The translations under genes were made by a program, and so were the position numbers. Positions 17,764 through 26,082 of a stretch of 64,000 nt of DNA are shown in pieces. Position 1 is the stretch's first letter; each line of letters starts with the position of its first letter. Below the pieces are notes generated by a model, which saw only the letters and a list, made by a program, of their open reading frames with translations, ran no database searches and was not told the origin of the DNA. The DNA comes from Adhaeribacter terrigena (GTDB lineage: Bacteria; Bacteroidota; Bacteroidia; Cytophagales; Hymenobacteraceae), in contig NZ_JAEHFX010000002.1 of NCBI RefSeq assembly GCF_016623615.1, positions 186,001 to 250,000 on the forward strand, given 5' to 3'.

Positions 17764-18304
17764 AGTAACCGGAAAAACGGTAGGGAATAAACCCGAAAAA
17801 GTCTGCGATATATAATACGCCTGTTAAAATCTGAATAATTGACGCTTAACGCCTGTTTTTGATTTTCCACAGCAGGTGTTAAAAGTGGATTTCCCGATCA
17901 TATTCGCCAGGATATACCTAAGTCTTATTGCATGTTAGATCCCGTTAGCGGATAAATTCAGGAATTTTATTCCTTATTTCCTTCAAACTATAAATCTCTT
18001 GCCTACATTTGAGCCGGAATTAGACGGTATATCACACGAAAATCCTGAACAAATGATATAATATATTACTTTGCCCTTATGATTCAGTTTTCTAAAAGCG
18101 GATGGTATTAGGTTATTATAAGGGATAAAATTCCTAAGTGCCCTAAACAGAGCCCGTTTTAGCCGCTTTCCTTCCAGGAAAATTCCCAAAGGTAAATTCA
18201 AAATAAAGTTCAAAACATGTTGCTGCTCTGAAGTCGTTCTGATTTATCCTGATTGGCAGGGTAAGCAAACCCATAAACAAATCTCTCTCTCAAAGCTGTT
18301 TATA
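17764..18304. other. 541-bp intergenic region before the TonB receptor gene
   Basis: Begins with an AACGSTA element 10 bp after the preceding stop. A perfect -7 box TACATTTG (18004-18011) lies 294 bp before the receptor start, but the only -33 candidate is TTTC with too long a spacer. A cobalamin riboswitch would be plausible before a BtuB-like gene; I could not find its conserved B12 box on either strand. A short minus-strand frame (17983-18213) lacks coding character. Confidence 0.5.
17774..17803 (+). repeat. 30-bp AACGSTA element
   Basis: Box 1 AAAACGGTA and box 2 AAAAAGTC, exact register, 10 bp after the stop codon of the surface-protein gene. Confidence 0.9.
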
Positions 18305-20230
18305 ATGTTTAAAAAATTAACGTTTAGTATTTCGCTGGCTGCGATAAGTTCCATGACTTTACAGGCGCAAGACCAGGCCTTACAAACAGATTCATTGCTT
18401 AGCCGTTTAGACGAATCAAAAGGTTCTGGCAAGTTGCTGAACGAGGTAATTATTCAGGAAAACCGCATTCAGTTACCATTTGCCCAGCAGAACCGCAATA
18501 TCCGTATTATCGATCAGGCTATGAGCCAAATCATGCCCGTACGTTCGGTAAACGAATTACTGAGTTACGTGGCCGGTATTGATGTGCGGCAGCGCGGCCC
18601 GAAAGGCGTTCAAACCGACGTGAGCCTGGATGGCGGAACTTTCGACCAAACGTTGCTTTTGCTGAACGGCGTAAAAATTTCCGATCCGCAAACCGGGCAC
18701 AACATGATGAATATTCCGGTTCCGCTGGATGCCATTGAACGCATTGAAATTCTGCGGGGGTCGGCCGCCCGGATCTACGGGGTAAACGCGCTGACCGGAG
18801 CCATCAATATTATTACTAAAACGCCTGAAAAAACCGGGGTTTCGGCCCAGACCTACGCGGGGAGCAGCTTTAAGAAAGACGATAGCACCGGCGATACTTA
18901 TGCCAGTTTTGGGGTGCAGGCTACCGGCGCATTTGTAAAAGCAAACCAGAACCATGTATTGTCATTGAGCCACGATGCCGGAAATGGTTACCGTTACAAT
19001 ACGGCTTATAGGAACCAGAAAGCATTTTACCAGGGCAGTTTCAGCACCAAAAACCATAGCGAATTTGGAGTTTCGGGCGGGTTTATCCGGAATAATTTTG
19101 GTGCTAATGCCTTTTATGCCGCGCCCGGCGATAAGGAATCGGAAGAAACCGTGGAAACGGCATTGGCAGCCATTTCCTACAAAACCCGGATCAATGATTT
19201 CTGGACCTTGAAACCCCGGGTAAGCTTCCGCCACAACCAGGACGATTACCTTTACATAAAGCAGATGCCCGATAAATTTCATAATAAGCATAAAAGCCAG
19301 ACGCTGAATGCCGAACTGAACAATACTTTGGAAACCGGGATCGGAACGTTTGGATTGGGGTTGGAAGCGCGCAAAGAAGATCTTAAGAGTACCAATCTGG
19401 GCGAGCGGGAGCGAACCAATCTGGGCGTTTTCAGTGAGTATAAATTCGATAAAGTAGAAAAACTGCTGGTAAATGTGGGGGCTTACACGAATTATAATTC
19501 CGATTACGGCTGGGAAGTTTTCCCGGGAATGGATGCCGGTTACGATATTTACCCGAACTGGAAAGTATTTATGAATGTAGGTTCCGGGCAGCGTTTGCCG
19601 ACTTATACCGACCTGTATTATAAAGGCCCGACCAATATTGGAAACGACCAGTTGAAACCGGAAACCTCGAAATACGGCGAAGGCGGACTGAAATACAACA
19701 ACCGGTTTTTATTCGTGAATGCCAGCTACTTTTACCGCCGGATCGACAATTTTATTGATTGGGTCCGCAGCGACCTTAGCCAGCCATGGCAACCGCAGAA
19801 TTTCCAGCAAATAAATACGCAGGGTTATACTTTCAGCGCCGATTACCGCCCGTTTGGTACCGCGCAAAATGCCCGGAACTTCAATTTAACTGCGGGCCTG
19901 GCTTACACGTATCTCGATCCTAAATTCCGGAAAACCGAGGAGCAAACGCAGAAAATATCGCGTTATGCCCTGGAAAGCCTGCGAAACCAGCTGACCGCTA
20001 CCCTTAACCTGGAGTTCTACCGCCACTTTAACGTAACGCTGGCTGCCCGCCATTGCGAGCGCATCAATTACAAGGCTTATACGCTGGTGGATTCGCGCCT
20101 GGAATTTAAAGCGAAATACTACAGCATTAATGCCGACGCAACCAACCTGATGGACATAACTTACGTGGAAGCCGGCGCCGTACCAATGCCGGGCCGCTGG
20201 TATAACCTGGGCCTTCGGTTTACGATGTGA
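18305..20230 (+). CDS. TonB-dependent outer-membrane receptor, BtuB-like
   Basis: Outer-membrane active transporter of 641 residues with signal peptide MFKKLTFSISLAAISSMTLQAQ. A TonB-box-like segment (NEVIIQEN) is followed by the plug domain: VRSVNELLSYVAGIDVRQRGPKGVQTDVSLDGGTFDQTLLLLNGV, then IERIEILRGSAARIYGVNALTGAINIITK. The 22-strand barrel ends in an aromatic Phe-containing strand (NLGLRFTM). There is no carboxypeptidase-like N-terminal domain, so it is not a SusC type. The size and the btuF/btuC pair 4 kb away suggest cobalamin uptake, but siderophore transport is not excluded. Transcription ends at the hairpin 34 bp after the stop. Confidence 0.85.
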   Translation: MFKKLTFSISLAAISSMTLQAQDQALQTDSLLSRLDESKGSGKLLNEVIIQENRIQLPFAQQNRNIRIIDQAMSQIMPVRSVNELLSYVAGIDVRQRGPKGVQTDVSLDGGTFDQTLLLLNGVKISDPQTGHNMMNIPVPLDAIERIEILRGSAARIYGVNALTGAINIITKTPEKTGVSAQTYAGSSFKKDDSTGDTYASFGVQATGAFVKANQNHVLSLSHDAGNGYRYNTAYRNQKAFYQGSFSTKNHSEFGVSGGFIRNNFGANAFYAAPGDKESEETVETALAAISYKTRINDFWTLKPRVSFRHNQDDYLYIKQMPDKFHNKHKSQTLNAELNNTLETGIGTFGLGLEARKEDLKSTNLGERERTNLGVFSEYKFDKVEKLLVNVGAYTNYNSDYGWEVFPGMDAGYDIYPNWKVFMNVGSGQRLPTYTDLYYKGPTNIGNDQLKPETSKYGEGGLKYNNRFLFVNASYFYRRIDNFIDWVRSDLSQPWQPQNFQQINTQGYTFSADYRPFGTAQNARNFNLTAGLAYTYLDPKFRKTEEQTQKISRYALESLRNQLTATLNLEFYRHFNVTLAARHCERINYKAYTLVDSRLEFKAKYYSINADATNLMDITYVEAGAVPMPGRWYNLGLRFTM

Positions 20231-20241
20231 TTTTCCGCCAT

Positions 20242-20271
20242 AAAACGCTAGGGTTTTAAGCTCAAAAAGTG
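20242..20271 (+). repeat. 30-bp AACGSTA element fused to a terminator
   Basis: Box 1 AAAACGCTA, box 2 AAAAAGTG. Box 2 is also the first half of the terminator stem at 20264-20299. Confidence 0.92.
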
Positions 20272-20299
20272 CTTTCGGTTAAGGCTGAAAGCACTTTTT
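20264..20299. terminator. Bidirectional intrinsic terminator
   Basis: Perfect 13-bp stem: AAAAAGTGCTTTC (20264-20276) pairs with its complement (20287-20299) over a 10-nt loop. It has a T-run on either strand and lies between the convergent TonB receptor gene and the membrane-protein gene at 20353. Confidence 0.9.
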
Positions 20300-20352
20300 G
20301 GTTTCAAGGGTTTGGGCTGCCAGAAAAATTCTAGAGTCTGAAGTGCTTTTAA

Positions 20353-20832
20353 TTAATGCGCATGGTTTTCTGACGGGGCATTCGTTTCGGATACTGAATT
20401 TACTTCGGTATGCCGGATCTCGCCGCCTTTTTTACCTGCCCACACCATGAGCCCGCAGGTTGCCAGGCTCAGGAATAATACCAGCCCAACCAGCAAACGG
20501 GTTTTCTGAGCTTTGCGCCGGAACATATACAAAGCCGTGGCTGCGCCCAGACCGGTTGCCAGCATGAGCCGGAAAGCCCATTCTGCCATTTCTTCGTGTT
20601 CATGAATGGCTTCGTGCGAATAACCGGCCATATTTTCCACAAATTCTTCTGCTTCTTCGCCGGTATGGTTTACCACGATAGTTACCAGTGCCAGGGCGAC
20701 CAGTAAAAATAAAGCGGCTTTGGTAATGCCTTCGCTTTTCTGGATATAACCCGAGAACAAGAGTATAAACGCAATAAAACTGCCTACTATCGGGAAATGG
20801 GTTAGCGTGAGGTGAAGGTAGGTGTCGTTCAT
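20353..20832 (-). CDS. Four-helix membrane protein, DUF2231-like
   Basis: 159 residues with four predicted helices. The N-terminus HLTLTHFPIVGSFIAFILLF resembles the HxxxxHFP start of DUF2231-type proteins, where the His pair in the first helix may bind heme or metal. A charged loop (GEEAEEFVENMAGYSHEAIHEHEEMAEW, read in parts) sits between helices 2 and 3, and the C-terminus is His-containing (ENHAH). It stands alone, convergent with the TonB receptor gene. No specific function can be assigned. Confidence 0.6.
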   Translation of the reverse strand: MNDTYLHLTLTHFPIVGSFIAFILLFSGYIQKSEGITKAALFLLVALALVTIVVNHTGEEAEEFVENMAGYSHEAIHEHEEMAEWAFRLMLATGLGAATALYMFRRKAQKTRLLVGLVLFLSLATCGLMVWAGKKGGEIRHTEVNSVSETNAPSENHAH

Positions 20833-20978
20833 CGGTTTAGGTCAGATCAGCGTGAAATTTGTAAAGGAAAATTACCGTTTTAATCCGAAATTAAAAGTGA
20901 TCCTGACCATACCTGGTGTCGCTTTTTGCAGTTTAATTTTTCAGGCAATGATCCGGACTTATAACGCTTAAAATGAAA

Positions 20979-21024
20979 ATATCGCCGGAACGGTGGTGTT
21001 TGTACCTGCTGTTTCCGGCGATAT
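20979..21024 (-). terminator. Terminator hairpin of the PhnA-like gene
   Basis: 12-bp arms ATATCGCCGGAA (20979-20990) and its complement (21013-21024) lie just after the stop of the minus-strand gene ending at 21045. On the minus strand the stem is followed by TTTTC. Confidence 0.75.
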
Positions 21025-21044
21025 CCTGAAGCAGAAAATAATTC

Positions 21045-21254
21045 TTACGACTTCTTCATAAATTCGGTTTTTAAAACAATTACGGAGCCGCCAACTTTGC
21101 CTTCAATTTCATTGGCGCTGTTGGTTAAGCGGATGTTTTTTACCACCGTGCCGCGCTTAATAATGGAAGAAGAACCTTTCACTTTCAGGTCTTTAATTAC
21201 CGTTACCGTGTCGCCTTCGTTCAGGATGTTGCCGTTGCTGTCTTTTACTTCCAT
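21045..21254 (-). CDS. PhnA/YjdM C-terminal domain protein
   Basis: 69 residues matching the C-terminal domain of the PhnA (YjdM) family: VKDSNGNILNEGDTVTVIKDLKVKGSSS then IKRGTVVKNIRLTNSANEIEGKVGG with a final VLKTEFMKK. The usual N-terminal zinc ribbon is absent, as in many short Bacteroidota members. The family was named from phosphonate loci, but no such role is established for these single-domain versions. It ends at the hairpin at 20979-21024 and is followed upstream by the SRPBCC gene on the same strand, 109 bp away. Confidence 0.8.
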   Translation of the reverse strand: MEVKDSNGNILNEGDTVTVIKDLKVKGSSSIIKRGTVVKNIRLTNSANEIEGKVGGSVIVLKTEFMKKS

Positions 21255-21363
21255 AGTGGTTTTTTGAATATTATATTAATGAATTAAGCCGAGCCCGGAA
21301 TTTTTGCAGGATATTTCTGAAAACAAAAACAGCTTTCCGGGAGCGCGGGGTTGAAGCGCGAAT

Positions 21364-21816
21364 TTAACTTTTTTCTGCAACTTTCTTGATCTGTACCAGG
21401 ATCGGGGTCCAGCCTTCACCGTTGTTGTACATTTCCTGGTAGCGTTTTTCGCCGTTTTCTACGATCTTAAAATCGCCCTGCGTAACGGTTAAATTCGTTT
21501 TCCCATTATCACTGGTTAGCGCATAGGTTACGGTCAGGTAGTTTTCGGGTATATCGGGAATGGTAGTATGCGGATCGAAAACGGTGTAAGCCAACATTTC
21601 TTCCGGCTGAATGGCTACGATATTTCCTTTTACGGGTACAAAATCTTTGCCTTCGTGCTGCATCTGCCAGAGCAAAGGGCTGCCCGGTTTCCAATCGGAG
21701 ATCGCTTCGCAGCCAAACATGTATTTTTTGGTTTGTTCCGGTTGCGTTAAAACTTCCCAGACTTTAGTTGGGTCGGCATTTATGGTAATGCTGTTGCGGA
21801 TCTCGAGTTTTTCCAT
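21364..21816 (-). CDS. SRPBCC/AHSA1-family protein (Bet v 1-like fold)
   Basis: 150 residues with the START/Bet v 1-like AHSA1 pattern: ITINADPTKVWEVLTQPEQTKKYMFGCEAISDWKPGSPLLW at the N-terminal half, GNIVAIQPEEMLAYTVF in the middle, and a C-terminal helix EGWTPILVQIKKVAEK. Such proteins bind hydrophobic ligands or act as co-chaperone-like factors; the ligand is unknown. The start codon and first codons (MEKL) fall within an AACGSTA element: box 2 on this strand supplies the ATGGAAAAACTC start region. Confidence 0.85.
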   Translation of the reverse strand: MEKLEIRNSITINADPTKVWEVLTQPEQTKKYMFGCEAISDWKPGSPLLWQMQHEGKDFVPVKGNIVAIQPEEMLAYTVFDPHTTIPDIPENYLTVTYALTSDNGKTNLTVTQGDFKIVENGEKRYQEMYNNGEGWTPILVQIKKVAEKS

Positions 21817-21834
21817 GGCTTTGGATAGCGTTTT
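21805..21834 (-). repeat. 30-bp AACGSTA element containing a start codon
   Basis: Box 1 AAAACGCTA (21826-21834) lies upstream, and box 2 AAAAACTC (21805-21812) forms codons 2-4 of the SRPBCC gene, so the element spans its ATG at 21814-21816. Confidence 0.8.
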
Positions 21835-21932
21835 TTACTTGTTTTTTCTTTGCAGGATTTTGATAACTAGGCTACAACGTCTGGGCTAAAAAACGTTTTA
21901 ATGATTTTTAGCTTTTGTTGGGTTAAGTAATT

Positions 21933-22667
21933 TTATCTGTTTTGATCACAGGCATCCTCATTTCCAGACAATTCTAAAACTTTATAGAAAAGGTCGTTTA
22001 ATGCTGTATCATGAGGACTAAATCTATATATGCTTTTGTATAATGGTTCTGGATAACCGGTAGGAAGTCTAAACCCTTTTACACGTAGATACCGGCCGTG
22101 AACTCCAGGCACACCATTATCTTCTTTCATTCCCCAGAAATCAGCATACTTTATCGCTTTTTTAAATTCTGCCCAATCTTTATCAAGTAAATCTTTAGTA
22201 AAGTTTTTAACTATCCTACAACGGCTGTTTTCATTACCTGCTACATATCGAAAGAAATGAATTTTCATTTTGTCATCCGATTTATAGATGGTGATACTTA
22301 AATCATAAGGACAATTATTTCCTTCAAAGTGAAACCTATATGCTTCTGACGCCTTTAATTTGTTCAAAGGAGACAAACTGAGGCAACTTTCTGAATAAGC
22401 CCATTTATTTTTGTTTTCTACTAAAAACTCAATTTGATTATTCCGTTCTTTCAAGAAGGCAGTATCATTTCTATAGTAAGCTCTTATATGACTGTAATCA
22501 GAATTTAAAGTATCGTGTTCTGGAAGGGAATCTAGTAATGTGAAATATTTTTTTAGTAACTCTTCTTTTGTAGCTGATTTACTTTTCTTCGAGGCTTCTT
22601 TACAAGAGAAGGTCATAAAAACAGCCAAAATTATTAAAGTCCCTGCTCTAATTTTTTTCTTTAACAT
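21933..22667 (-). CDS. Lipoprotein of unknown function, low GC
   Basis: 244 residues from the ATG at 22667 (MLKKKIRAGTLIILAVFMTFSCKEASK). The longer frame from 22697 would add ten residues before the signal. The lipobox is MTFSC, so the mature protein is a lipid-anchored periplasmic or outer-membrane protein. A Lys/Ser-rich linker precedes a soluble domain with a CRIVKNF segment and two further cysteines. I recognise no family. The base composition is clearly more AT-rich than the flanking hldD and SRPBCC genes, suggesting recent acquisition or weak codon selection. It is convergent with nothing and lies 82 bp downstream of hldD on the same strand. Confidence 0.7.
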   Translation of the reverse strand: MLKKKIRAGTLIILAVFMTFSCKEASKKSKSATKEELLKKYFTLLDSLPEHDTLNSDYSHIRAYYRNDTAFLKERNNQIEFLVENKNKWAYSESCLSLSPLNKLKASEAYRFHFEGNNCPYDLSITIYKSDDKMKIHFFRYVAGNENSRCRIVKNFTKDLLDKDWAEFKKAIKYADFWGMKEDNGVPGVHGRYLRVKGFRLPTGYPEPLYKSIYRFSPHDTALNDLFYKVLELSGNEDACDQNR

Positions 22668-22749
22668 TCTGGTTCTCTTAAATTTTATTTCACCCAACTA
22701 CTGGATAAACAAAACAACTACGGTTATCAGCATTGTATCCGTAAGCTCC

Positions 22750-23715
22750 CTAAAAATACTTCCCCTCCAGCAAATAATGCTTCACATAATCCTGCACGCC
22801 TTCTTCTAAAGTATGGAACGGCTTGTCATAACCCGCATCACGGAGTTTCTGCATGTTGGCTTCGGTGAAATACTGGTAAGTGTCGCGGATATCCGATGGC
22901 GTGTCAACAAAGTCGATTTCGGCTTCACGGCCCATGGCCTGGAAGGTTTGGAAAGCCAGATCGAGGAAGGTGCGGGCTTTGCCGGAACCTAAATTGTAGA
23001 TGCCGGAATGTTTGCGGTTCTGCATTAAAAAGTAGCAAACTTCCACCACGTCTTTCACATAAATGAAATCGCGCATTTGTTCGCCGTCTTTAAAATCGGG
23101 GTTGTGCGAGCGGAAAAGTTTCAGTTTACCGGTTTCCTGAATCTGCTTAAAAGCGTGCAGCACCACCGATGCCATGCGGCCTTTGTGGTATTCGTTCGGG
23201 CCATACACGTTAAAAAATTTCAGGCCGGCCCAAAAGAAAGGTTTGGCCGTTTGCTCTAAAACCCACTTATCAAAATCGTTTTTAGAATCGCCGTAGGGGT
23301 TTAGCGGGTGCAAAAGCGGAATGATCGTTTCGTCGTCGTCGTAGCCCAGTTTGCCGCTGCCGTAGGTGGCCGCCGACGAAGCATACACCAACGGGATCTG
23401 GTATTCGCAGCAGGCATTCCACATTTGTTTGGAGTAGTTCAGGTTCAGCAGATCGAAAATATCTTTGTTGAACTCGGTGGTATCGGTGCGGGCGCCGAGG
23501 TGAAAAATGAATTCTACTTCTTCGTAGTTTTTCTCCAGCCAACTGAAGAATTCCATGCGGTCTACATATTCCTTTATCTTTTTGCCTTTCAGATTATTTT
23601 CTTTTTTGGCAATAGAGAAATTATCGACTACTACGATGTCGTTAAAATTCGCTTCGTTGAGCCGCGTTACTAAACAACTGGCAATAAAGCCGGCCGCTCC
23701 GGTTACTACTATCAT
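22750..23715 (-). CDS. hldD: ADP-L-glycero-D-manno-heptose 6-epimerase
   Basis: NAD(P)-dependent short-chain epimerase for the heptose of the lipopolysaccharide inner core. The Rossmann glycine motif VTGAAGFIAS is at residues 4-13, and the cofactor region includes VVVDNF. HLGARTDTTE is characteristic of HldD. The catalytic region has YASSAATYG and the NPYGDSKNDFD motif, with Tyr and Lys in the YxxxK spacing. KFFNVYGPNEYHKGRMASV and the C-terminal DIRDTYQYFTEANM are also family hallmarks. 321 residues is normal. The gene is divergent from btuF, with a REP-like repeat between them. Confidence 0.95.
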   Translation of the reverse strand: MIVVTGAAGFIASCLVTRLNEANFNDIVVVDNFSIAKKENNLKGKKIKEYVDRMEFFSWLEKNYEEVEFIFHLGARTDTTEFNKDIFDLLNLNYSKQMWNACCEYQIPLVYASSAATYGSGKLGYDDDETIIPLLHPLNPYGDSKNDFDKWVLEQTAKPFFWAGLKFFNVYGPNEYHKGRMASVVLHAFKQIQETGKLKLFRSHNPDFKDGEQMRDFIYVKDVVEVCYFLMQNRKHSGIYNLGSGKARTFLDLAFQTFQAMGREAEIDFVDTPSDIRDTYQYFTEANMQKLRDAGYDKPFHTLEEGVQDYVKHYLLEGKYF

Positions 23716-23795
23716 CTAAGGGAAGGTTAGGTGCCTGTAAAAATTTGGCTAAATTTACGAAAATTTAAAAGCCCGACTAAGGTTAATCTTTACAT

Positions 23796-23930
23796 GTCAT
23801 CCCGACGTTAGAAGGGAACTTACGCATACCGAACCTGCTGAAAGGAATTTATCGCTCAAATTCCATAGCAGTACCAGTTAGTCTAGCTACGCTGAATCTG
23901 CGATTTCTTCGACAGGCTCAGAATGACGCA
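23796..23930 (+). repeat. REP-like dispersed repeat, copy 1
   Basis: About 135 bp containing the block TTCTTCGACAGGCTCAGAAT near its right end and AAGGAATTTATCGCTCAAAT in the middle. It shares nearly all blocks with 27883-28022 and, inverted, with 39992-40171. It fills most of the hldD-btuF intergenic region. Confidence 0.85.
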
Positions 23931-23950
23931 ATAAATAGAAGTGAATTTTC

Positions 23951-23980
23951 GACTTTTTATGCCCGAAACCCTATCGTTTT
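23951..23980 (-). repeat. 30-bp AACGSTA element containing the btuF start codon
   Basis: Box 1 AAAACGATA, box 2 AAAAAGTC, minus orientation. The btuF ATG (23959-23961) lies in the middle of the element. Confidence 0.88.
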
Positions 23981-24885
23981 TCCAGAAATTCTTTTTCAGT
24001 TTTTTGCTGACAATTTTGCTTTCCGGCTGTGGAGAAACGACTGAAAAAACGCTATCAGATTCAGCCCAAAAAGTCGAAGCAAACAAAATAACCGTTACCG
24101 ACGATCTGGGGCGCAAGCTCGAAATCCCGGCCCAGCCCAAACGCGTAATGGCGCTTTCAGCCGCGATGACTGAAATGCTTTTTGCTGTAGTGCCGGATTC
24201 TTTGATCGTAGCCCGCACCCAGGTTTGTAATTTTCCGGAAGCGGCATTAAAGAAGCCGGTCGTGAATTCGTATCCGCTGGATCTGGAAGGTTTGCTGGTG
24301 CTGAAACCGGAAATTATTTTTACCGAAGACGGCATTACCTCTATGGAAACAGCAGCCAAAATTGAGCAGCTCGGCATTCCGGTTTATTTTCAGAAGTACG
24401 AAAAAGTGACCGATATTTTCCGCGGCCTGAATGACATTGGCAAAATTATGCGTCGCGAAACCGAAGCCCAAAAACTCACCGATTCGTTGCAAACCGAATT
24501 AAACGCTATCGAAAACGAAGTAAAAACCCAGGAACTGAAGCGCGCTTTGGTGGTTATTAATACCGATCCGATCTACGTGTACGGCCGTAACACGCTCATG
24601 ACCGATAAGCTTGAGAAAGCCGGCGGCCAGAACGCGTTGCAGGAAAACTTTCCGCAGCAATCGCCGCAACTTACCCGCGAATACGTTCTGCAGCTGAACC
24701 CCGGTTTTATTTTCGGCATCAGCCAGGTGCAGAACGAGGCCTTTTTCCGGCTTTACCCTGAACTCAAAAAAGTGGACGCCTATAAAAACAAGCGCATTTT
24801 TAATTTGAACGATGACCTGGCTGCCCGCCCGAGTCCGCGCGTAGTAGAATCGGTGCGGGAAATCAGAAATTACCTGCAAAAGTGA
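23959..24885 (+). CDS. btuF: ABC transporter substrate-binding lipoprotein, BtuF-like
   Basis: Periplasmic binding lipoprotein of the FecB/BtuF class, 308 residues from the ATG at 23959. A GTG at 23941 is in frame but gives a poorer signal. Lipobox LLSGC puts the lipidated Cys at residue 24. The fold's markers are KRVMALSAAMTEMLFAV, then VNSYPLDLEGLLVLKPEIIF, the long linking helix around KIMRRETEAQKLTDSLQTEL, and the terminal PSPRVVESVREI. The ligand is probably cobalamin or a ferric chelate. Codons 30-39 (KTLSDSAQKV), the linker after the lipobox, are exactly one AACGSTA element in frame. The stop overlaps the GTG start of the permease gene. Confidence 0.88.
   Translation: MPETLSFFQKFFFSFLLTILLSGCGETTEKTLSDSAQKVEANKITVTDDLGRKLEIPAQPKRVMALSAAMTEMLFAVVPDSLIVARTQVCNFPEAALKKPVVNSYPLDLEGLLVLKPEIIFTEDGITSMETAAKIEQLGIPVYFQKYEKVTDIFRGLNDIGKIMRRETEAQKLTDSLQTELNAIENEVKTQELKRALVVINTDPIYVYGRNTLMTDKLEKAGGQNALQENFPQQSPQLTREYVLQLNPGFIFGISQVQNEAFFRLYPELKKVDAYKNKRIFNLNDDLAARPSPRVVESVREIRNYLQK
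24046..24075 (+). repeat. 30-bp AACGSTA element inside the btuF coding sequence
   Basis: Box 1 AAAACGCTA and box 2 AAAAAGTC in exact register and in frame, encoding KTLSDSAQKV in the linker following the lipid-anchored cysteine. Confidence 0.9.
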
Positions 24886-25889
24886 ACCGGCCACTGCTCT
24901 ACATTTGCATCATGCTGTTGCTCACGTTCGGGGTAACGATTGCCGGCCTGAAACTAGGCAGTTTTGACACAGATTTTCCTACCGTTTGGAACGCCCTTTT
25001 TAATCATAACGCAGAAGATCCGGCCCATTTTGCGGTACTGCATCTGCGTTTGCCGCGTTTGCTGCTAGCCATTTGCGTGGGCGCTTCGCTGGCTTTTTGT
25101 GGCTACCTCATGCAGGCAATGGTAAACAATGCGCTCGCCGATCCTTACATTTTAGGTACCGCTTCGGGTGCTTCGTTTGGCGCTTCGTTTTGCTTTTTTG
25201 CCTTCACCAACCTAACCGTTTTCGGAATTTACCTGCCGCCTTTCGCCGCCTTGCTGGGTTCGTTTGTGGTAACCATTGTGGTGGTAGCACTCGGAACGCG
25301 TTCCGGGCAACTGATCCCCTCGCAAATGTTGCTGGCCGGCATTGCTTTAACCTCGCTTATCGGTGCGCTAACCTCGCTTATTACCTTTTTATCTTCCTCC
25401 GAAGGCAAACTGAAATCGGTGATTTTCTGGGCGATGGGCGGTTTTGAAAAAGCCAGCTGGGAATCCTTGCCTTATCCGGCGACGGCTTTGATGTTGGCCT
25501 TGCTGGTTTTTATGTTCATGGAGAAACGTTTGAACGTCCTTTTACTTGGCCCGGATCGGGCTAAAATGCTGGGCGTAAACGTAGCGCAAACCCGGTGGAT
25601 CATTTTAATTACCGTTTCGGTGGTAACGGGTTTTGCTGTTGCGCTTTCCGGGCCGGTAGGATTTGTGGGCCTCATCATTCCGCACGTAACCCGTGGTTTA
25701 TTGGGCATAACCGGCAAACTGAACCTGATTTTCTGCGCTTTAACCGGCGGTTTGTTCATGCTTATCTGCGATCTCCTCTCCCGGATCGTTTTTCCACCCG
25801 CCGGATTGCCGGTTGGCGTAGTAACTTCGCTGTTCGGGGTGCCTTTTTTCGTATATTTGCTGCTGAAAAAGAATTATAAGTTTAATTAA
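24882..25889 (+). CDS. btuC: FecCD-family ABC transporter permease, BtuC-like
   Basis: Inner-membrane permease of 335 residues with about ten helices. Family motifs: LRLPRLLLAICVGASLAFCGYLMQ near residues 50-73, the NALADPYILGTASGASFGA segment, LIGALTSLITFL, and the C-terminal GFVGLIIPHVTRGLLG, where the coupling region contacts the ATPase. The GTG start overlaps the btuF stop (GTGA). The matching ATPase (btuD) is not downstream: after an AT-rich intergenic repeat the next gene is a PTPS homologue. The ATPase must be encoded elsewhere. Confidence 0.93.
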   Translation: MNRPLLYICIMLLLTFGVTIAGLKLGSFDTDFPTVWNALFNHNAEDPAHFAVLHLRLPRLLLAICVGASLAFCGYLMQAMVNNALADPYILGTASGASFGASFCFFAFTNLTVFGIYLPPFAALLGSFVVTIVVVALGTRSGQLIPSQMLLAGIALTSLIGALTSLITFLSSSEGKLKSVIFWAMGGFEKASWESLPYPATALMLALLVFMFMEKRLNVLLLGPDRAKMLGVNVAQTRWIILITVSVVTGFAVALSGPVGFVGLIIPHVTRGLLGITGKLNLIFCALTGGLFMLICDLLSRIVFPPAGLPVGVVTSLFGVPFFVYLLLKKNYKFN

Positions 25890-26062
25890 TGTGCTAATGT
25901 GGAGAATATGTTAATGTGCTAATGAGATCCGGAAACGAAATTTTATGCCATCAGGTCAGTTTCTGCTGACTTTTTTAGCCTTAAAGCCTAGCGTTTTTCA
26001 GAGAAATTAGCACATTTTATGCACCATATACTACTTAGAAAATTTTCACATTAGCACATTAA
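25886..26062. repeat. AT-rich inverted repeat cluster with central AACGSTA element
   Basis: TTAATGTGCTAATGTG at 25886-25901 is repeated in similar form at 25910-25925 and appears exactly inverted at 26047-26062, with further inverted units at 26006 and 26066. One minus-orientation AACGSTA element sits in the middle. The last inverted unit ends next to the start codon of the next gene. Confidence 0.8.
25968..25997 (-). repeat. 30-bp AACGSTA element
   Basis: Box 1 AAAACGCTA and box 2 AAAAAGTC in exact register, between inverted AT-rich arms. Confidence 0.9.
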
Positions 26063-26082
26063 AAAATTAGCACATTAAATTA

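Noticed and set aside
17764-18304. Cobalamin riboswitch before the BtuB-like receptor
   Set aside because: Expected from the gene's likely role, but I found neither the B12 box nor the conserved core words on either strand.
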